Source: Gluconobacter cerinus (lineage in GTDB: Bacteria; Pseudomonadota; Alphaproteobacteria; Acetobacterales; Acetobacteraceae). Taken from it: a stretch of 64,000 nt of DNA. The stretch spans positions 372,001 through 436,000 of the forward strand of contig NZ_BEWM01000001.1 in NCBI RefSeq assembly GCF_002723935.1, written 5' to 3'. Below the pieces are notes generated by a model, which was not told the origin of the DNA, did no database searches, and saw only the letters and a list, made by a program, of their open reading frames with translations. The translations under genes were made by a program, and so were the position numbers. Shown in pieces: positions 26,529-36,304 of the stretch (the stretch's first letter is position 1; each line of letters begins with the position of its first letter).

Positions 26529-27083
26529 ATGAGCGAATTCGATTTCCTGTCCGGCATCGACGCGGTGCCGCCGACCCCGATCCTGATTGCCCCTGCGCCC
26601 GTACTGCGTCAGGTCACCCGTGACGTCCGCGCAGAGGACATGGCGTTCCTGCGTGAACAGCTTCCAGGCATGTTTTCCGCCATGTACAAGGCTCCCGGCA
26701 TTGGCCTCGCAGCCCCGCAGGTTGGCCTTGATATGCGCTTCGCCCTTGTGGACGTCGCTGAAGAAGACGCCCCCCGCGAGCCCATGGTTCTCATCAATCC
26801 GGAGATCGTCACGGATTCCGAACAGATGGCCGTACGGGAAGAAGGCTGCCTCTCACTGCCGAACCAGTATGCGGAAGTTATCCGTCCCGAATCGATTCGC
26901 GTGCGTTACCGCGACCTCGCGGGTGAGATCATCGAGCGTGATGCTGATGGCCTGCTGGCGACATGCATCCAGCATGAAATGGATCATCTGGAGGGTATCC
27001 TGTTCGTGGATCACCTCTCCACACTCAAGCGCAACATGATCATGCGCCGCCTGGCCAAAGAGCAGAAGCTGAGAAGGCGTTAA
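26529..27083 (+). CDS. def: Peptide deformylase
   Basis: Removes the formyl group from the N-terminal Met of new proteins. All three motifs are intact: GIGLAAPQVG (57-66), EGCLSLP (105-111, metal ligand C107) and QHEMDHLEG (148-156, H149 and H153 with catalytic E150). The 184-residue length is normal. The ATG at 26529 (MSEFDFLSG) gives the expected N-terminus, although the ribosome-binding site is poor; upstream in-frame starts at 26478 and 26457 are possible. fmt follows after six bases. Confidence 0.95.
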   Translation: MSEFDFLSGIDAVPPTPILIAPAPVLRQVTRDVRAEDMAFLREQLPGMFSAMYKAPGIGLAAPQVGLDMRFALVDVAEEDAPREPMVLINPEIVTDSEQMAVREEGCLSLPNQYAEVIRPESIRVRYRDLAGEIIERDADGLLATCIQHEMDHLEGILFVDHLSTLKRNMIMRRLAKEQKLRRR

Positions 27084-27089
27084 TCTCTG

Positions 27090-28001
27090 ATGCGTCTGAT
27101 CTTCATGGGTACGCCGGATTTCGCGGTTCCGGCCCTGCATGCCCTCATGGCTGCAGGACACGAAATCGTTGCCGTTTATACGCAGCCCCCTCGTCCGGCA
27201 GGACGTGGCAAGGCCGTACGGCGCTCCCCTATCCATGAAGCAGCCGAAGCGGCAGGCATTGAAGTGCGTACGCCTGCCCGCGTTCGCCGGGACGAAGCAG
27301 AGCATGAAGCGTTTGCGGCTCTCGATGCAGACGCCGCAGTGGTTGCTGCTTACGGGTTGATCCTGCCGAAAGCCATGCTGGATGCCCCGCGTCTGGGATG
27401 CCTGAATATTCACGCCAGCCTGCTTCCCCGCTGGCGCGGAGCTTCTCCTATCCAGTCCTCCATCGTGGCTGGAGACACCAGAAGCGGCGTTTCCATCATG
27501 CAGATGGACGAGGGTCTCGATACGGGCGCGGTCCTGCTGGAGGAAGCCACGCCAATCAGCCTGTCAGACACCGCCAGCACGCTCCACGATCGTCTGGCGG
27601 AAATTGGCGGCAGGCTGATTGTTCGAGCACTGAGTGAGCAGCCTCAGCCTGTGCCACAGCCTGAAGACGGCGTGACATACGCGCATATGTTGAAGCGCGA
27701 AGACGGGCGTATCGACTGGTCACAGTCCTGCGAAGAAATCGATCGCCAAATTCGGGGGCTGACACCATGGCCCGGCGCATTCACGATGCTAAACGGTGTC
27801 GTCTTCAAAATCGGCGCAGCTACCCCACGTCCTGAAATTGCAGGGCCTGTCGCCGGTACCGCACTGGATGATGCTCTGACCATTGCCTGCGGCACCGGCG
27901 CACTGCGCATTGACCGTATCCAGAAACCCGGACGCAGCATGATGGACGCTGCAGATTTCGTACGCGGACAAGCAATTCCGGCAGGCACAAGCTTTGACTG
28001 A
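27090..28001 (+). CDS. fmt: Methionyl-tRNA formyltransferase
   Basis: Formylates initiator Met-tRNA using 10-formyl-tetrahydrofolate. Catalytic residues N106, H108 and D144 are in place, with the SLLPRWRG signature at 110-117 and a C-terminal tRNA-binding OB-like domain. The 303-residue length is typical. It forms the classic def-fmt pair, and truA begins one base after its stop. Confidence 0.97.
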   Translation: MRLIFMGTPDFAVPALHALMAAGHEIVAVYTQPPRPAGRGKAVRRSPIHEAAEAAGIEVRTPARVRRDEAEHEAFAALDADAAVVAAYGLILPKAMLDAPRLGCLNIHASLLPRWRGASPIQSSIVAGDTRSGVSIMQMDEGLDTGAVLLEEATPISLSDTASTLHDRLAEIGGRLIVRALSEQPQPVPQPEDGVTYAHMLKREDGRIDWSQSCEEIDRQIRGLTPWPGAFTMLNGVVFKIGAATPRPEIAGPVAGTALDDALTIACGTGALRIDRIQKPGRSMMDAADFVRGQAIPAGTSFD

Positions 28002-28002
28002 A

Positions 28003-28773
28003 ATGGATATTTCCCGCTGGGCGTTACGTCTCGAATATGACGGAACGGGCTTTGTGGGATGGCAGAAACAGCAAGACGGCGTCTCTATTCAGAGCCTCAT
28101 TGAGGCGGCAGCGTCTCGGCTTGTTGGAAATCGTCCGGTCTCCAGCATCACCGCAGGCCGTACCGATGCCGGTGTCCATGCATCCGGAATGGTCATTCAC
28201 ATCGATTTCCCGGGCGACGCCAAGATCAACGGCCGTCAGATCCGCGATGGCATGGGTTATTACCTCAAGCCCCACAGGGTCGTGGTTCTGGAGGCCGCAC
28301 AGGTCAGCCTGGACTGGAGCGCACGTTTCTCCGCCATCTGGCGCAGCTATCAGTTCAAGATCCTGAACCGTCAGGCGCGCCCTGCTTTACAGGAGACACA
28401 CGTCTGGCACGTCAAGCGCGTTCTGGATGTAGACCTGATGCAGGAAGGCGCGAACTACCTTCTGGGCTCGCACGACTTCACGTCATTCCGGGCGATCGCC
28501 TGTCAAGCCCGAAGTGCTGTCCGCACCCTTGATGTTCTGACCATTCACCGGGAAGGCGAATTGGTCATCGTGAATACGAAAGCCCGCTCCTTCCTGCACC
28601 ATCAGGTCCGGAATATGGTCGGCTCTCTGGTCATGGTGGGCTCTCGCCAGTGGCCACCGGAAAAGATGCGCGAAGTGTTGGAAGCCCGGAACCGCTGCGC
28701 TGCCGGACCAACATCTCCACCGGATGGCCTCTGCCTCACAGGCGTCGGCTATCCGGAAGATCCGTTCGCCTAA
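28003..28773 (+). CDS. truA: tRNA pseudouridine(38-40) synthase
   Basis: Converts uridines 38-40 of the tRNA anticodon arm to pseudouridine. Catalytic D55 sits in AGRTDAGVHA, and the later KARSFLHHQVRNMVG motif is conserved. The 256-residue length is standard. The ATG at 28003, one base after the fmt stop, is preferred to an in-frame TTG at 27994. The stop overlaps that of the convergent membrane-protein gene by four bases (CTAA). Confidence 0.96.
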   Translation: MDISRWALRLEYDGTGFVGWQKQQDGVSIQSLIEAAASRLVGNRPVSSITAGRTDAGVHASGMVIHIDFPGDAKINGRQIRDGMGYYLKPHRVVVLEAAQVSLDWSARFSAIWRSYQFKILNRQARPALQETHVWHVKRVLDVDLMQEGANYLLGSHDFTSFRAIACQARSAVRTLDVLTIHREGELVIVNTKARSFLHHQVRNMVGSLVMVGSRQWPPEKMREVLEARNRCAAGPTSPPDGLCLTGVGYPEDPFA

Positions 28774-29387
28774 GCTCCGAACAGATCGGCTATCGCATTG
28801 TAATGCGGTGGGACCAGCAAGAGCAGGCCGATCAGGACAAACACACTCACCGTCTGCAATACGGTCATAATGGCGGCCTGCCATGCCGTCATCACAAGTC
28901 CAACCCGTGTGACATACCAGGTTAGCCACAGGCTATACAGCCATACACCCACCGCAACACCGGCCAGCGCAGCAGAAGACGAGGCAGCAGCGGGCAGGAT
29001 GATCCTCATGATGCCTTCGGCCATGATCATCATGATAACCGGTAGCCACGCGCACCAGAGCGAGGCCGTCGCATACCGGGTCCACAAGCCTTTCCGGCCC
29101 ACGAACACGGCATAACGTTCCGAGACGATGAGCTGAAGCAACGGGCAAACCAGCTGAACCAATGCGCGTATGGCCTGCAATTCCCGCTGATCGGCAGGCA
29201 ACAAGAAGACACTCACCAGTTCGATCAAGGTTATGGCAATGGTGGGCGCCAGAGCCGCCATCAGCGGCTGAACCCCGGGGGAGAAACAGTTGATCCCCAC
29301 CGCACGTCCGCGCCCCAGCAGCCAGACGCCCAGTGGGATACTCATTCCTCCAAGCGGGGGAATACCGGTTGGACGGTCTGGGGTCAC
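28770..29387 (-). CDS. Membrane protein of unknown function, coupled to dapE
   Basis: A 205-residue integral membrane protein with five or so hydrophobic segments (around 40-62, 70-87, 108-130, 137-160 and 175-197). It has some general resemblance to Yip1-type small membrane proteins, but no family is firmly recognised. The GTG start at 29387 overlaps the dapE stop (GTGA), suggesting translational coupling; an ATG at 29345 has GGAGGA directly abutting it and is an alternative. Alphaproteobacterial dapE operons often carry an uncharacterised membrane protein, but no link to diaminopimelate is evident in the sequence. Confidence 0.65.
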   Translation of the reverse strand: MTPDRPTGIPPLGGMSIPLGVWLLGRGRAVGINCFSPGVQPLMAALAPTIAITLIELVSVFLLPADQRELQAIRALVQLVCPLLQLIVSERYAVFVGRKGLWTRYATASLWCAWLPVIMMIMAEGIMRIILPAAASSSAALAGVAVGVWLYSLWLTWYVTRVGLVMTAWQAAIMTVLQTVSVFVLIGLLLLVPPHYNAIADLFGA

Positions 29388-30529
29388 AGGCCAAATCTTT
29401 CCATGAACGTCAGATAGATCTGCGTCAGATCTTCAAGGGTCGAGACGTCAACATGCTCGTCCCGCTTATGCATTGTCGCCCCAACCAGACCAAACTCCGC
29501 TACGGCACAGTGCTGCGAAATGAAGCGCGCATCAGACGTTCCTCCACCCGTATCGAGTTTTGGCTGCCGCCCTGTCACATCCTGAACAGCCCGCTCAAGA
29601 CATTGAACTGCTGGACCCGGCTGCGTCAGAAACGCCTCCCCGCTGATGGAAACCGTCACGTCACTGTCAGGGGCATGCCGGGCCACAACTTCACGGATCC
29701 ACTCAGTCAGGGCCGCACCGGTGTGACGGTCATTGAACCGGATGTTCAGGCGTGCCCTAGCCTCAGCAGGAATGACGTTCGTCGCAGGGTTGCCTACGTC
29801 AACGCTCGTGACCTGCAATGAAGACGGGGAGAACCACTTCGTCCCCTCATCAAGACAGCGTCCAGTCAATTCACTGAGCGCTGGAAGAAGGCGATGGATG
29901 GGGTTATCGGCCAGATGCGGATAGGCAACGTGTCCCTGAACGCCCCGAACCACAATGTCCGCGTTCATGCTGCCCCGGCGACCAATCTTGATGGTATCCC
30001 CCAGAGCCGAAGGATTTGTGGGTTCTCCGAGCAGGCAGAAATCAGGCACATCATTTCGAGCCGCCAGCCATTCAATGACCGGCTTCGTACCGAAATGCGC
30101 CGGGCCTTCCTCATCACCCGTAATGAGCAGGGAGATTGACCCCTTGAGGGTATTGTTCTGAAGAAAACGAGCGATGGCTGCCACGGAACAGGCGACGCCA
30201 CCTTTCATGTCCGCGATCCCACGGCCATACAGTCGCCCATCCTGAATTTGCGCTGCGAAAGGATCGTGTGCCCACCCTTCACCGGGGGGAACCACATCCG
30301 TATGGCCCGCAAAGCAGAGAGACGGACGCCCAGTACCAATTTTAGCGTAAAAATTCGGCGTCGGAGCGTCCACTGGTCCGAACGGCAAATGGACCACTTC
30401 AAACCCCATCCCTTCCAGCACAGACGCCAAAAGAGCCTGTGCTCCGTCATCGGCTGGTGTGACGGACTGACAGCGGATCAGATCCTGCGCGAGAGCAACA
30501 GGATCAGTCGGAAAAGATGGGGACTGCAT
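29384..30529 (-). CDS. dapE: Succinyl-diaminopimelate desuccinylase
   Basis: A two-zinc M20 peptidase-family enzyme that hydrolyses N-succinyl-LL-diaminopimelate in lysine and peptidoglycan synthesis. Metal ligands and catalytic acids are visible: H76 and D78 (GHTDVV), D107 (GRGIADMKGG), E140/E141 (GDEEGP), E169 (LGEPT) and a late His in MHKRDEHVD. The 381-residue form starting at the ATG 30529, four bases after the dapD stop, matches the family; a frame extending 19 codons into dapD is not supported. It works directly after DapD in the pathway. Confidence 0.96.
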   Translation of the reverse strand: MQSPSFPTDPVALAQDLIRCQSVTPADDGAQALLASVLEGMGFEVVHLPFGPVDAPTPNFYAKIGTGRPSLCFAGHTDVVPPGEGWAHDPFAAQIQDGRLYGRGIADMKGGVACSVAAIARFLQNNTLKGSISLLITGDEEGPAHFGTKPVIEWLAARNDVPDFCLLGEPTNPSALGDTIKIGRRGSMNADIVVRGVQGHVAYPHLADNPIHRLLPALSELTGRCLDEGTKWFSPSSLQVTSVDVGNPATNVIPAEARARLNIRFNDRHTGAALTEWIREVVARHAPDSDVTVSISGEAFLTQPGPAVQCLERAVQDVTGRQPKLDTGGGTSDARFISQHCAVAEFGLVGATMHKRDEHVDVSTLEDLTQIYLTFMERFGL

Positions 30530-30533
30530 GACT

Positions 30534-31364
30534 TTAGTCGCGCAACAGTTCGTTGATGGACGTCTTGGAGCGGGTACGCTCGTCAACGCGCTTGACGATC
30601 ACAGCGCATGCGAGGGACGGCTGACCTGGCTCTTTCGGCGGTAGCGTGCCTGGGATAACCACGGAATAGGCCGGCACACGTCCCATGAAGATTTCACCCG
30701 TCGCACGGTCCACAATCTTCGTAGAGGCACCAATAAACACGCCCATGGACAGGACGGAGCCCTTCTCCACGATCACGCCTTCAGCAACTTCCGAACGGGC
30801 ACCGATGAAACAGTCATCTTCAATGATGACTGGAGCAGCCTGAAGCGGCTCAAGAACGCCACCGATGCCTGCACCGCCGCTGATATGGCAGTTCTTGCCA
30901 ATCTGGGCGCAGGAACCAACCGTCGCCCAGGTGTCGACCATCGTGCCGCTATCTACGCGGGCACCCACGTTCACGAAGCTCGGCATCAGAACAACATTCG
31001 GTGCAATGAACGCGGATCGACGAACAATGGCACCTGGAACGGCACGGAAACCGGCTTCAGCAAACCGGAACTGATCCCAGCCTTCAAACTTCAGCGGAAC
31101 CTTATCGAAAGCAGGCTGACCGCCACATCCACCCACCATCACGCGGCTGTCGTACAGGCGGAATGAGAGCAGAACAGCCTTCTTTAGCCATTCATGGACA
31201 ACCCAGCCATCTTCGCTCGGCTCGGCAACACGCAGCGTACCAGCGTCCAGCCCTTTGAGAGCGGTTTCGACGACCTCGCGGTCCTCTCCCTCAGTCTGGG
31301 CGTTCAGAGTAGCGCGACGCTCCCAAAGAGCGTCAATAGCGGTGCGGAGCGTATCGTGAGGCAT
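30534..31364 (-). CDS. dapD: Tetrahydrodipicolinate N-succinyltransferase
   Basis: Transfers succinyl from succinyl-CoA to tetrahydrodipicolinate in diaminopimelate synthesis. The 276-residue protein has an N-terminal helical domain and a left-handed beta-helix of hexapeptide repeats ([20 protein letters not shown] region) with the family stretch [11 protein letters not shown]. The length matches E. coli DapD (274). The ATG at 31364 is chosen because upstream extension has no family similarity. It heads the dapD-dapE-membrane protein operon. Confidence 0.96.
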   Translation of the reverse strand: MPHDTLRTAIDALWERRATLNAQTEGEDREVVETALKGLDAGTLRVAEPSEDGWVVHEWLKKAVLLSFRLYDSRVMVGGCGGQPAFDKVPLKFEGWDQFRFAEAGFRAVPGAIVRRSAFIAPNVVLMPSFVNVGARVDSGTMVDTWATVGSCAQIGKNCHISGGAGIGGVLEPLQAAPVIIEDDCFIGARSEVAEGVIVEKGSVLSMGVFIGASTKIVDRATGEIFMGRVPAYSVVIPGTLPPKEPGQPSLACAVIVKRVDERTRSKTSINELLRD

Positions 31365-31400
31365 CAGGACCAATCCGGAAAAGGAGCAGAAAACCGCCGG

Positions 31401-31429
31401 ACCATGCGGTCCCCGATCCCGACTGTCAA
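31401..31429 (-). promoter_or_regulatory. Candidate dapD promoter
   Basis: On the minus strand a perfect -35 box TTGACA (31429-31424) is followed after 17 bases by CATGGT (31406-31401), a 3-of-6 match to the -10 consensus, about 37 bases before the dapD ATG. Spacing and -35 are good; the -10 is weak. Confidence 0.35.
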
Positions 31430-31598
31430 CGGCTCTTTCCCTGTGAGCAACATCCAGACCAACGTTAAGGCTTTGTTTACCTTTTGATCCTATGAAAAAT
31501 CCAAGCGCTTTCGCTTCTGGAAAAAACCCCGGAATGCCCAAGATGCCAGACGGTGTTCTCACATCGATTCACGACGCAGCACATCTCTCGCTTCAACG

Positions 31599-32618
31599 AT
31601 GCGGCACGTTCAGCCGCAAAATCATGGACCCTTTGCGGCAATGCATGACATTGGCCTGAAAAGCCCGCCCCCTCCGATGACCGAGCCCACCTCCCCTCAA
31701 AGCTTGCAACTCTTGCGAGAGAGCCTGGCCTGTATGCGCAGCGCCATTCTGCCGCGACTAGGCATCGCAGCGGCTCTCTCCAAAGTACAGGAAGCACTTG
31801 GGGCTGAGTGCTTGCTCTTCAGCTCATTCACAGCCTCGGATCATAGTCTGATTTTGCATCAATCCGCCCCAATTCCAGAGGGGTTTCAGAATGAACTGCA
31901 ACGGTACGACTTTTTGCTCAATCACGACGTCATTCAGTTTTTCTCAGCCGCCCGTCACGCGCTGTTGGTGTGCGAGGCCATCAGAAGCCAGGCACCTCTC
32001 GGCCTTCTGTGCTGGAAAGAAACACCGTGGTCAGCGGAAGAGATCGAATTTATCCGTACTCTTCTGGCCTTCATTGCGACGTTGCAAGATTTGGAAGGGC
32101 TGCACAGGACCGTCCTGAAAGGCGCTCACTATGACCTCTCGTCCAACCTTCTCAACTGGGAAGGTCTGAAGCAGGAAATGGAGCGACGCATTCCGCGTCT
32201 GGATCGTGATTGCCTCGCGGCGACCCTCATGATCGCGCATGTTCCCGGCCTGAGCGAAATAACCCAAACACATGGGTTTCAGGCAGGAGAAGAAGCGCTC
32301 ACGCAATGCGTTGCCTTACTCCGCAAAGCCGTACGCCCAACCGATGCTATTGCCCGGCTTAGTGGCAACATGTTTGCGCTTTGGCTGGACGGAGGGGATC
32401 GCTTCGCTATGGCTGAGCGTGCCGAACGGATGACGGCGCATGGCATCCCGATCCTGATTAATCCACCAGTGCATCTCCCGTTACACATCGGACTGATGTG
32501 CCGCGAAGCGAATGATCCGGAAAATACGGCAGACAATCTTCTGGAAAGAGCCAGTCAGGCTCTCCAGACCGGAGAAGAAGAGCAAAAAAAATGGCGCTTC
32601 TCACACGAAGCGCCATAA
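31599..32618 (+). CDS. GAF-like/degenerate GGDEF-domain protein
   Basis: A protein of up to 339 residues. The N-terminal half (about 45-165) looks like a GAF-type sensor fold. The C-terminal half has the outline of a GGDEF domain: YDLSSNLLNWEGL at 178-190 matches the family's DxLTxLxNR start, and RLSGNMFALWL at 253-263 occupies the active-site loop. The signature reads SGNMF rather than GGDEF, so diguanylate cyclase activity is unlikely; a c-di-GMP or GTP-binding or purely regulatory role is possible. The start is uncertain (ATG at 31599, 31641 or 31677, none with a clear ribosome-binding site). It lies between the argB and dapD units, convergent with argB. Confidence 0.6.
   Translation: MRHVQPQNHGPFAAMHDIGLKSPPPPMTEPTSPQSLQLLRESLACMRSAILPRLGIAAALSKVQEALGAECLLFSSFTASDHSLILHQSAPIPEGFQNELQRYDFLLNHDVIQFFSAARHALLVCEAIRSQAPLGLLCWKETPWSAEEIEFIRTLLAFIATLQDLEGLHRTVLKGAHYDLSSNLLNWEGLKQEMERRIPRLDRDCLAATLMIAHVPGLSEITQTHGFQAGEEALTQCVALLRKAVRPTDAIARLSGNMFALWLDGGDRFAMAERAERMTAHGIPILINPPVHLPLHIGLMCREANDPENTADNLLERASQALQTGEEEQKKWRFSHEAP
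32584..32616 (-). terminator. argB terminator embedded in the convergent gene's coding end
   Basis: A 10-bp perfect stem ATGGCGCTTC (32591-32600) / GAAGCGCCAT (32607-32616) with a 6-base loop, followed on the minus strand by eight T (A tract 32584-32591). It terminates argB yet lies inside the last codons of the GGDEF-like gene, where it encodes WRFSHEAP. Confidence 0.87.
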
Positions 32619-32624
32619 GCCAAA

Positions 32625-33560
32625 TCAGGCTTTAATGAGAGTTCCTGGACCTGCTCGGGTAAAGAGTTCCAGAAGGCAGGTGTGGGGCACGCGACCGTCG
32701 AGAATAACCGCAGCCTTGGCACCGCTCTGAACAGCGTCCAGACAGGTCTCAACTTTCGGGATCATGCCGCCGGAAATCGTGCCATCCTTGATGAGATTGC
32801 GCGCTTCTTCTGCGCTCAGCTCTTCAATCAGCTTACCCTCACGGTCCAGCACGCCCGGAACGTCCGTCAGCATCAGCAGTCGTGATGCATGAACTGCACC
32901 AGCAATGGCACCTGCTGCCGTATCGGCATTGATATTGTAGGTCTCACCATTCTCGCCAGCACCCACAGGCGCGATCACGGGAATCAGACCTGAGCCAAGC
33001 AGAGCATAAAGAACGCGCGGATCAATCTTCTCAGGCTGCCCTACGAAACCGAGGTCAATGACGCTCTCGATCTGGCTGTCCGGATCGCGCCGCGTACGGG
33101 TAACCTTACGGGCCTGGATCAGACTTCCATCCTTGCCCGAAATTCCAACAGCCATGGCGCCAGCACGGTTTATAAGCTGGGCAACCTGCTTGTTCACACT
33201 CCCGGCCAGAACCATCTCGATCACATCGACCATGGCACTATCGGTAACGCGCAGACCATCCACAAACTCTGAACGGATATTGAGACGATCCAGCATGGAA
33301 CTGATCTGGGGACCGCCACCATGCACAACGATCGGATTGATCCCGACCAGTTTCAGCAGGGCAATATCATACCCGAAAGCACTGGCGAGTTTGCCCTCAC
33401 CCATTGCGTGACCGCCATACTTTACGACGATCGTGTCACCAGCATAACGACGCAGGTACGGCAGCGCGCTTGCAAGAATAGCAGCCTGCTGCTGGGCATC
33501 GTCCATATTCACCGCCGGGGGAATCTCCGGCAGCTTTTCACTGTGGGTCTTTTTACTCAT
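32625..33560 (-). CDS. argB: Acetylglutamate kinase
   Basis: Phosphorylates N-acetylglutamate in arginine synthesis. The nucleotide-binding KYGGHAM (47-53) and substrate-loop HGGGPQI (80-86) are clear, followed by [16 protein letters not shown]. The 311-residue length is that of arginine-feedback-sensitive, hexameric-type enzymes. The ATG overlaps the engB stop as ATGA. It is the last gene of the rpmH-rnpA-yidD-yidC-engB-argB run. Confidence 0.97.
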   Translation of the reverse strand: MSKKTHSEKLPEIPPAVNMDDAQQQAAILASALPYLRRYAGDTIVVKYGGHAMGEGKLASAFGYDIALLKLVGINPIVVHGGGPQISSMLDRLNIRSEFVDGLRVTDSAMVDVIEMVLAGSVNKQVAQLINRAGAMAVGISGKDGSLIQARKVTRTRRDPDSQIESVIDLGFVGQPEKIDPRVLYALLGSGLIPVIAPVGAGENGETYNINADTAAGAIAGAVHASRLLMLTDVPGVLDREGKLIEELSAEEARNLIKDGTISGGMIPKVETCLDAVQSGAKAAVILDGRVPHTCLLELFTRAGPGTLIKA

Positions 33561-34237
33561 GGCCGGACATCTCCTTCCCCTGACGTCTGAACAGGATCTG
33601 CGAAACGGGCAATCTCCGCGCGGAGATCTTCAATCCCTTCCCCGGTCTGGCTGCTGGTGCAGACGATCCGTGGGTAGGCCGCAGCCTGCTTGAGAGCGAT
33701 CGCTTCAACTTCCGCAATCTTGGCTTTCAGTGCAGTCGGCCGAACCTGATCGCACTTAGTGAGCACAATCTGGAATACCACGGCCGCACGCCCCAGCAGA
33801 TCCATGACGTCCCTGTCAGACTGCTTGATCTCAATCCGCGCATCCAGAAGCAAAATGACGCGGGCCAGCGTTGTCCGTCCACGAAGATAGGCGAACATCA
33901 TGTTCTGCCAGTCTTCCTTGACGGATTTCGCAGCCTTCGCGAAACCGTAACCGGGCATATCCACAAGAGAAATGCGGTCCGCGAGATTGAAGAAGTTGAG
34001 TTGCTTGGTGCGCCCCGGCTCCGAAGATGCTCTCGCCAGCGCACGACGCCCGGTCAGGGCGTTGATGATGCTGGACTTGCCAACATTAGAACGCCCGGCA
34101 AAAGCAACTTCCGGCCGACCGACCGGCGGAAGCTGGTCGATCTTCTGTGAACCAAAAAAGAACTCGCACTCCCCTGCGAAGAGCAGGCGACCGTCTTCGA
34201 TCTGTTCAGGGGTAGGAGGGCCAGCGGCTTCTTTCAT
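33557..34237 (-). CDS. engB: Ribosome biogenesis GTP-binding protein EngB/YsxC
   Basis: An essential small GTPase for large-subunit assembly. It has G1 GRSNVGKSS (48-56), the G2/[11 protein letters not shown] stretch, G3 DMPGYGFA (93-100) and G4 TKCD. The 226-residue length is normal. It starts six bases after the yidC stop and overlaps argB by four bases. Confidence 0.96.
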   Translation of the reverse strand: MKEAAGPPTPEQIEDGRLLFAGECEFFFGSQKIDQLPPVGRPEVAFAGRSNVGKSSIINALTGRRALARASSEPGRTKQLNFFNLADRISLVDMPGYGFAKAAKSVKEDWQNMMFAYLRGRTTLARVILLLDARIEIKQSDRDVMDLLGRAAVVFQIVLTKCDQVRPTALKAKIAEVEAIALKQAAAYPRIVCTSSQTGEGIEDLRAEIARFADPVQTSGEGDVRP

Positions 34238-34243
34238 GATGTC

Positions 34244-35965
34244 TCAGCGTCCACTTTTAGTAACAGGAACCGGCAACTTGGCACGGCTCTGAATGAAGGA
34301 CTGCTGGGCGAATGTCAGCAGGTTGTTCCACGTATAGTAAACCAGAAGGCTGGCCGGGAAGTTGGACATCACGAACACATAGACCAGCGGCATAAACTGC
34401 ATGATGCGGGCCTGAGCCGGGTCCATGCTGACCATTGTCTGGCGCTGGAGCAGCCAGAAAGTCACGCCCAGTGCGGCTCCCCAGATGCTGACGTGCAGGA
34501 AGGAGAAATACACAGTCGGGTCGAAGGGGATCAGACCAAACAGGTTAAAGATGTTCGTCGGATCTGGGACGGACAGATCGTGAATCCAGCCGAAGAACGG
34601 GGCATGACGCTCGTCAATGCTGATGTTCAGCATCTTGTAGAGACAGAAGAAGATCGGAGCCTGGATCAGAACAGGAAGGCACCCACTGGCAGGGCTAACA
34701 CCCTCTTCGCGGTAGAGCGCCATGACCTTCTGGTTCATCACCATTGGGTCGTCCTTGTTCTTCTCACGGATCTCCTTGATCTTCGGGGCCAGCAGACGCA
34801 TGCGCGCTGAAGATCCTGCCGCCTTGGATGCCAGCGGGAAGAGCACAATCTTGACGATCAGCGTCAGCGCCATCAGCGCCAGACCGAAATTGCCCAGATG
34901 CAGATACAGCCAGTGCAGCAGATACAGGATCGGACGCGTCAGGAAACTGAACCAGCCAAAGTCGATGGCTTTATCGAGATCTGTAATGTGTAGGTTGCTG
35001 CTGTAAGCCTGCAGAAGGCTTGGCACCTTTGCACCAGCAAAAAGATGGCTTGTCTGCGTAACAGTGCCATTCGGCATGATCTGCTGCGGAGCCTGAGACA
35101 CGAAGCCGATACGATAGGACCCTGCATTTTCCGGAACGTAAGCAAAGCTTGCCGTCACAGAAGACGTGGAGTCAGGTGCAACCGCCGTCAGCCAGTACTT
35201 GTCGCTGATACCGCCCCAGCCACCGGTGCCACCCTTGGCCCAGAACGTATGGTCGGGATGCTCAGCACCCTTGCGAACGTTTTTGTAGGTCTCGTCGTTC
35301 AGGCGACCGTCCATGACGGCGATAGGGCCTTCATGTGCCGTCCAGAAACCTTCCGGAGCCTGATAGTCACGCTGCACACGCTGGAACGGAAGCAGTGCAA
35401 CAGGCTGGGAGGAATGATTCTCCACCGACTGCACAGCCGAGAACATATAATGCTCATCAACTGAAAGGTGGATCGAGAAGATCAGACCTTCGCCGTTATC
35501 CCATGTCAGCGTGACCGGGTGGCCAGGAGAGAGTGCCTCGTCCGCACTGGTCCAGACAGTGTTCAAATCCGGCACCTTCGCATTGGACCCCGGAGCGTTG
35601 CTCCAGCCAATTACGAAGAAGTTCGGATGCTCGCTGCCGGGCTTGTCCAGCAGACGGACAAGCGGGCTGTCCTTTGCAAGAGTGGCACGGTACTTCGTCA
35701 GCACCGCATCATCCAGAAGCGCACCCTTGAGGTTCAGGGAGCCCTGCACGTCGTCGCTGGTAATCGCAATGCGACGAGCGACCACTTCCGGTTCAGGCGA
35801 GGCCTGAGCCGGACCAGCAACAGCCGGAGTGGACGGAGACTGTGTCGCAGTGGTTTGCGTCACAGCCGGATGACTGTCCGGACGGGGTTTCGGCATAAAA
35901 TAGTCGAAACCGATCAGGATGAGGGCCGAGAGGATAATGGCCGCAATGATGCGCTTGATTTCCAT
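34244..35965 (-). CDS. yidC: Membrane protein insertase YidC
   Basis: Inserts and folds inner-membrane proteins, alone or with SecYEG. At 573 residues it is the long Gram-negative form: an N-terminal anchor (about 5-23), a Pro/Thr-rich linker, a large periplasmic beta domain (about 60-335) and five C-terminal membrane segments. The hydrophilic-groove region and the SGCLPVLIQAPIFFCLYKM signature are conserved. The order yidD-yidC-engB is usual. Confidence 0.97.
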   Translation of the reverse strand: MEIKRIIAAIILSALILIGFDYFMPKPRPDSHPAVTQTTATQSPSTPAVAGPAQASPEPEVVARRIAITSDDVQGSLNLKGALLDDAVLTKYRATLAKDSPLVRLLDKPGSEHPNFFVIGWSNAPGSNAKVPDLNTVWTSADEALSPGHPVTLTWDNGEGLIFSIHLSVDEHYMFSAVQSVENHSSQPVALLPFQRVQRDYQAPEGFWTAHEGPIAVMDGRLNDETYKNVRKGAEHPDHTFWAKGGTGGWGGISDKYWLTAVAPDSTSSVTASFAYVPENAGSYRIGFVSQAPQQIMPNGTVTQTSHLFAGAKVPSLLQAYSSNLHITDLDKAIDFGWFSFLTRPILYLLHWLYLHLGNFGLALMALTLIVKIVLFPLASKAAGSSARMRLLAPKIKEIREKNKDDPMVMNQKVMALYREEGVSPASGCLPVLIQAPIFFCLYKMLNISIDERHAPFFGWIHDLSVPDPTNIFNLFGLIPFDPTVYFSFLHVSIWGAALGVTFWLLQRQTMVSMDPAQARIMQFMPLVYVFVMSNFPASLLVYYTWNNLLTFAQQSFIQSRAKLPVPVTKSGR

Positions 35966-36055
35966 CGGGCTGATGCCGGTCTTTCGTCTCTAACGGAGGA
36001 ATGCTGAGCCTCAAGTGGCCGAAAACCGTTACCAAAACAATAGGCGCACGCGTTT

Positions 36056-36304
36056 TTAATGCCGATGAGCCTCGGGCGGGAGGTCACATCCCCCTTTTGA
36101 CCAGGGGTGACAGCGGAGGATTCTCTTCAATGCTAGCCAGCCGCCCCGAACAGGCCCATGCCCCTTGATCGCCATGATGGCATAGGTGCTGCACCCGGGT
36201 TCAAAACGACAGTTTCGGCCCAGATAGGGACTGATGAAGAGCTTGTAAGCGTCAATCAACGCAAGCAGGAAGACGGTGACAGCCTTATTGAAAAGGCGTG
36301 TCAT
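36056..36304 (-). CDS. yidD: Membrane protein insertion efficiency factor YidD
   Basis: An 82-residue YidD protein that assists YidC-dependent insertion. A short amphipathic N-terminal helix precedes the family signature [20 protein letters not shown] and the later cysteines [13 protein letters not shown]. The ATG overlaps the rnpA stop (ATGA), so expression is tied to rnpA. yidC follows after 90 bases. Confidence 0.95.
   Translation of the reverse strand: MTRLFNKAVTVFLLALIDAYKLFISPYLGRNCRFEPGCSTYAIMAIKGHGPVRGGWLALKRILRCHPWSKGGCDLPPEAHRH

Noticed and set aside
31365-31598. Small RNA or attenuator upstream of dapD (lysine riboswitch)
   Set aside because: No lysine riboswitch core motifs seen in the short leader; only a candidate promoter is supported.
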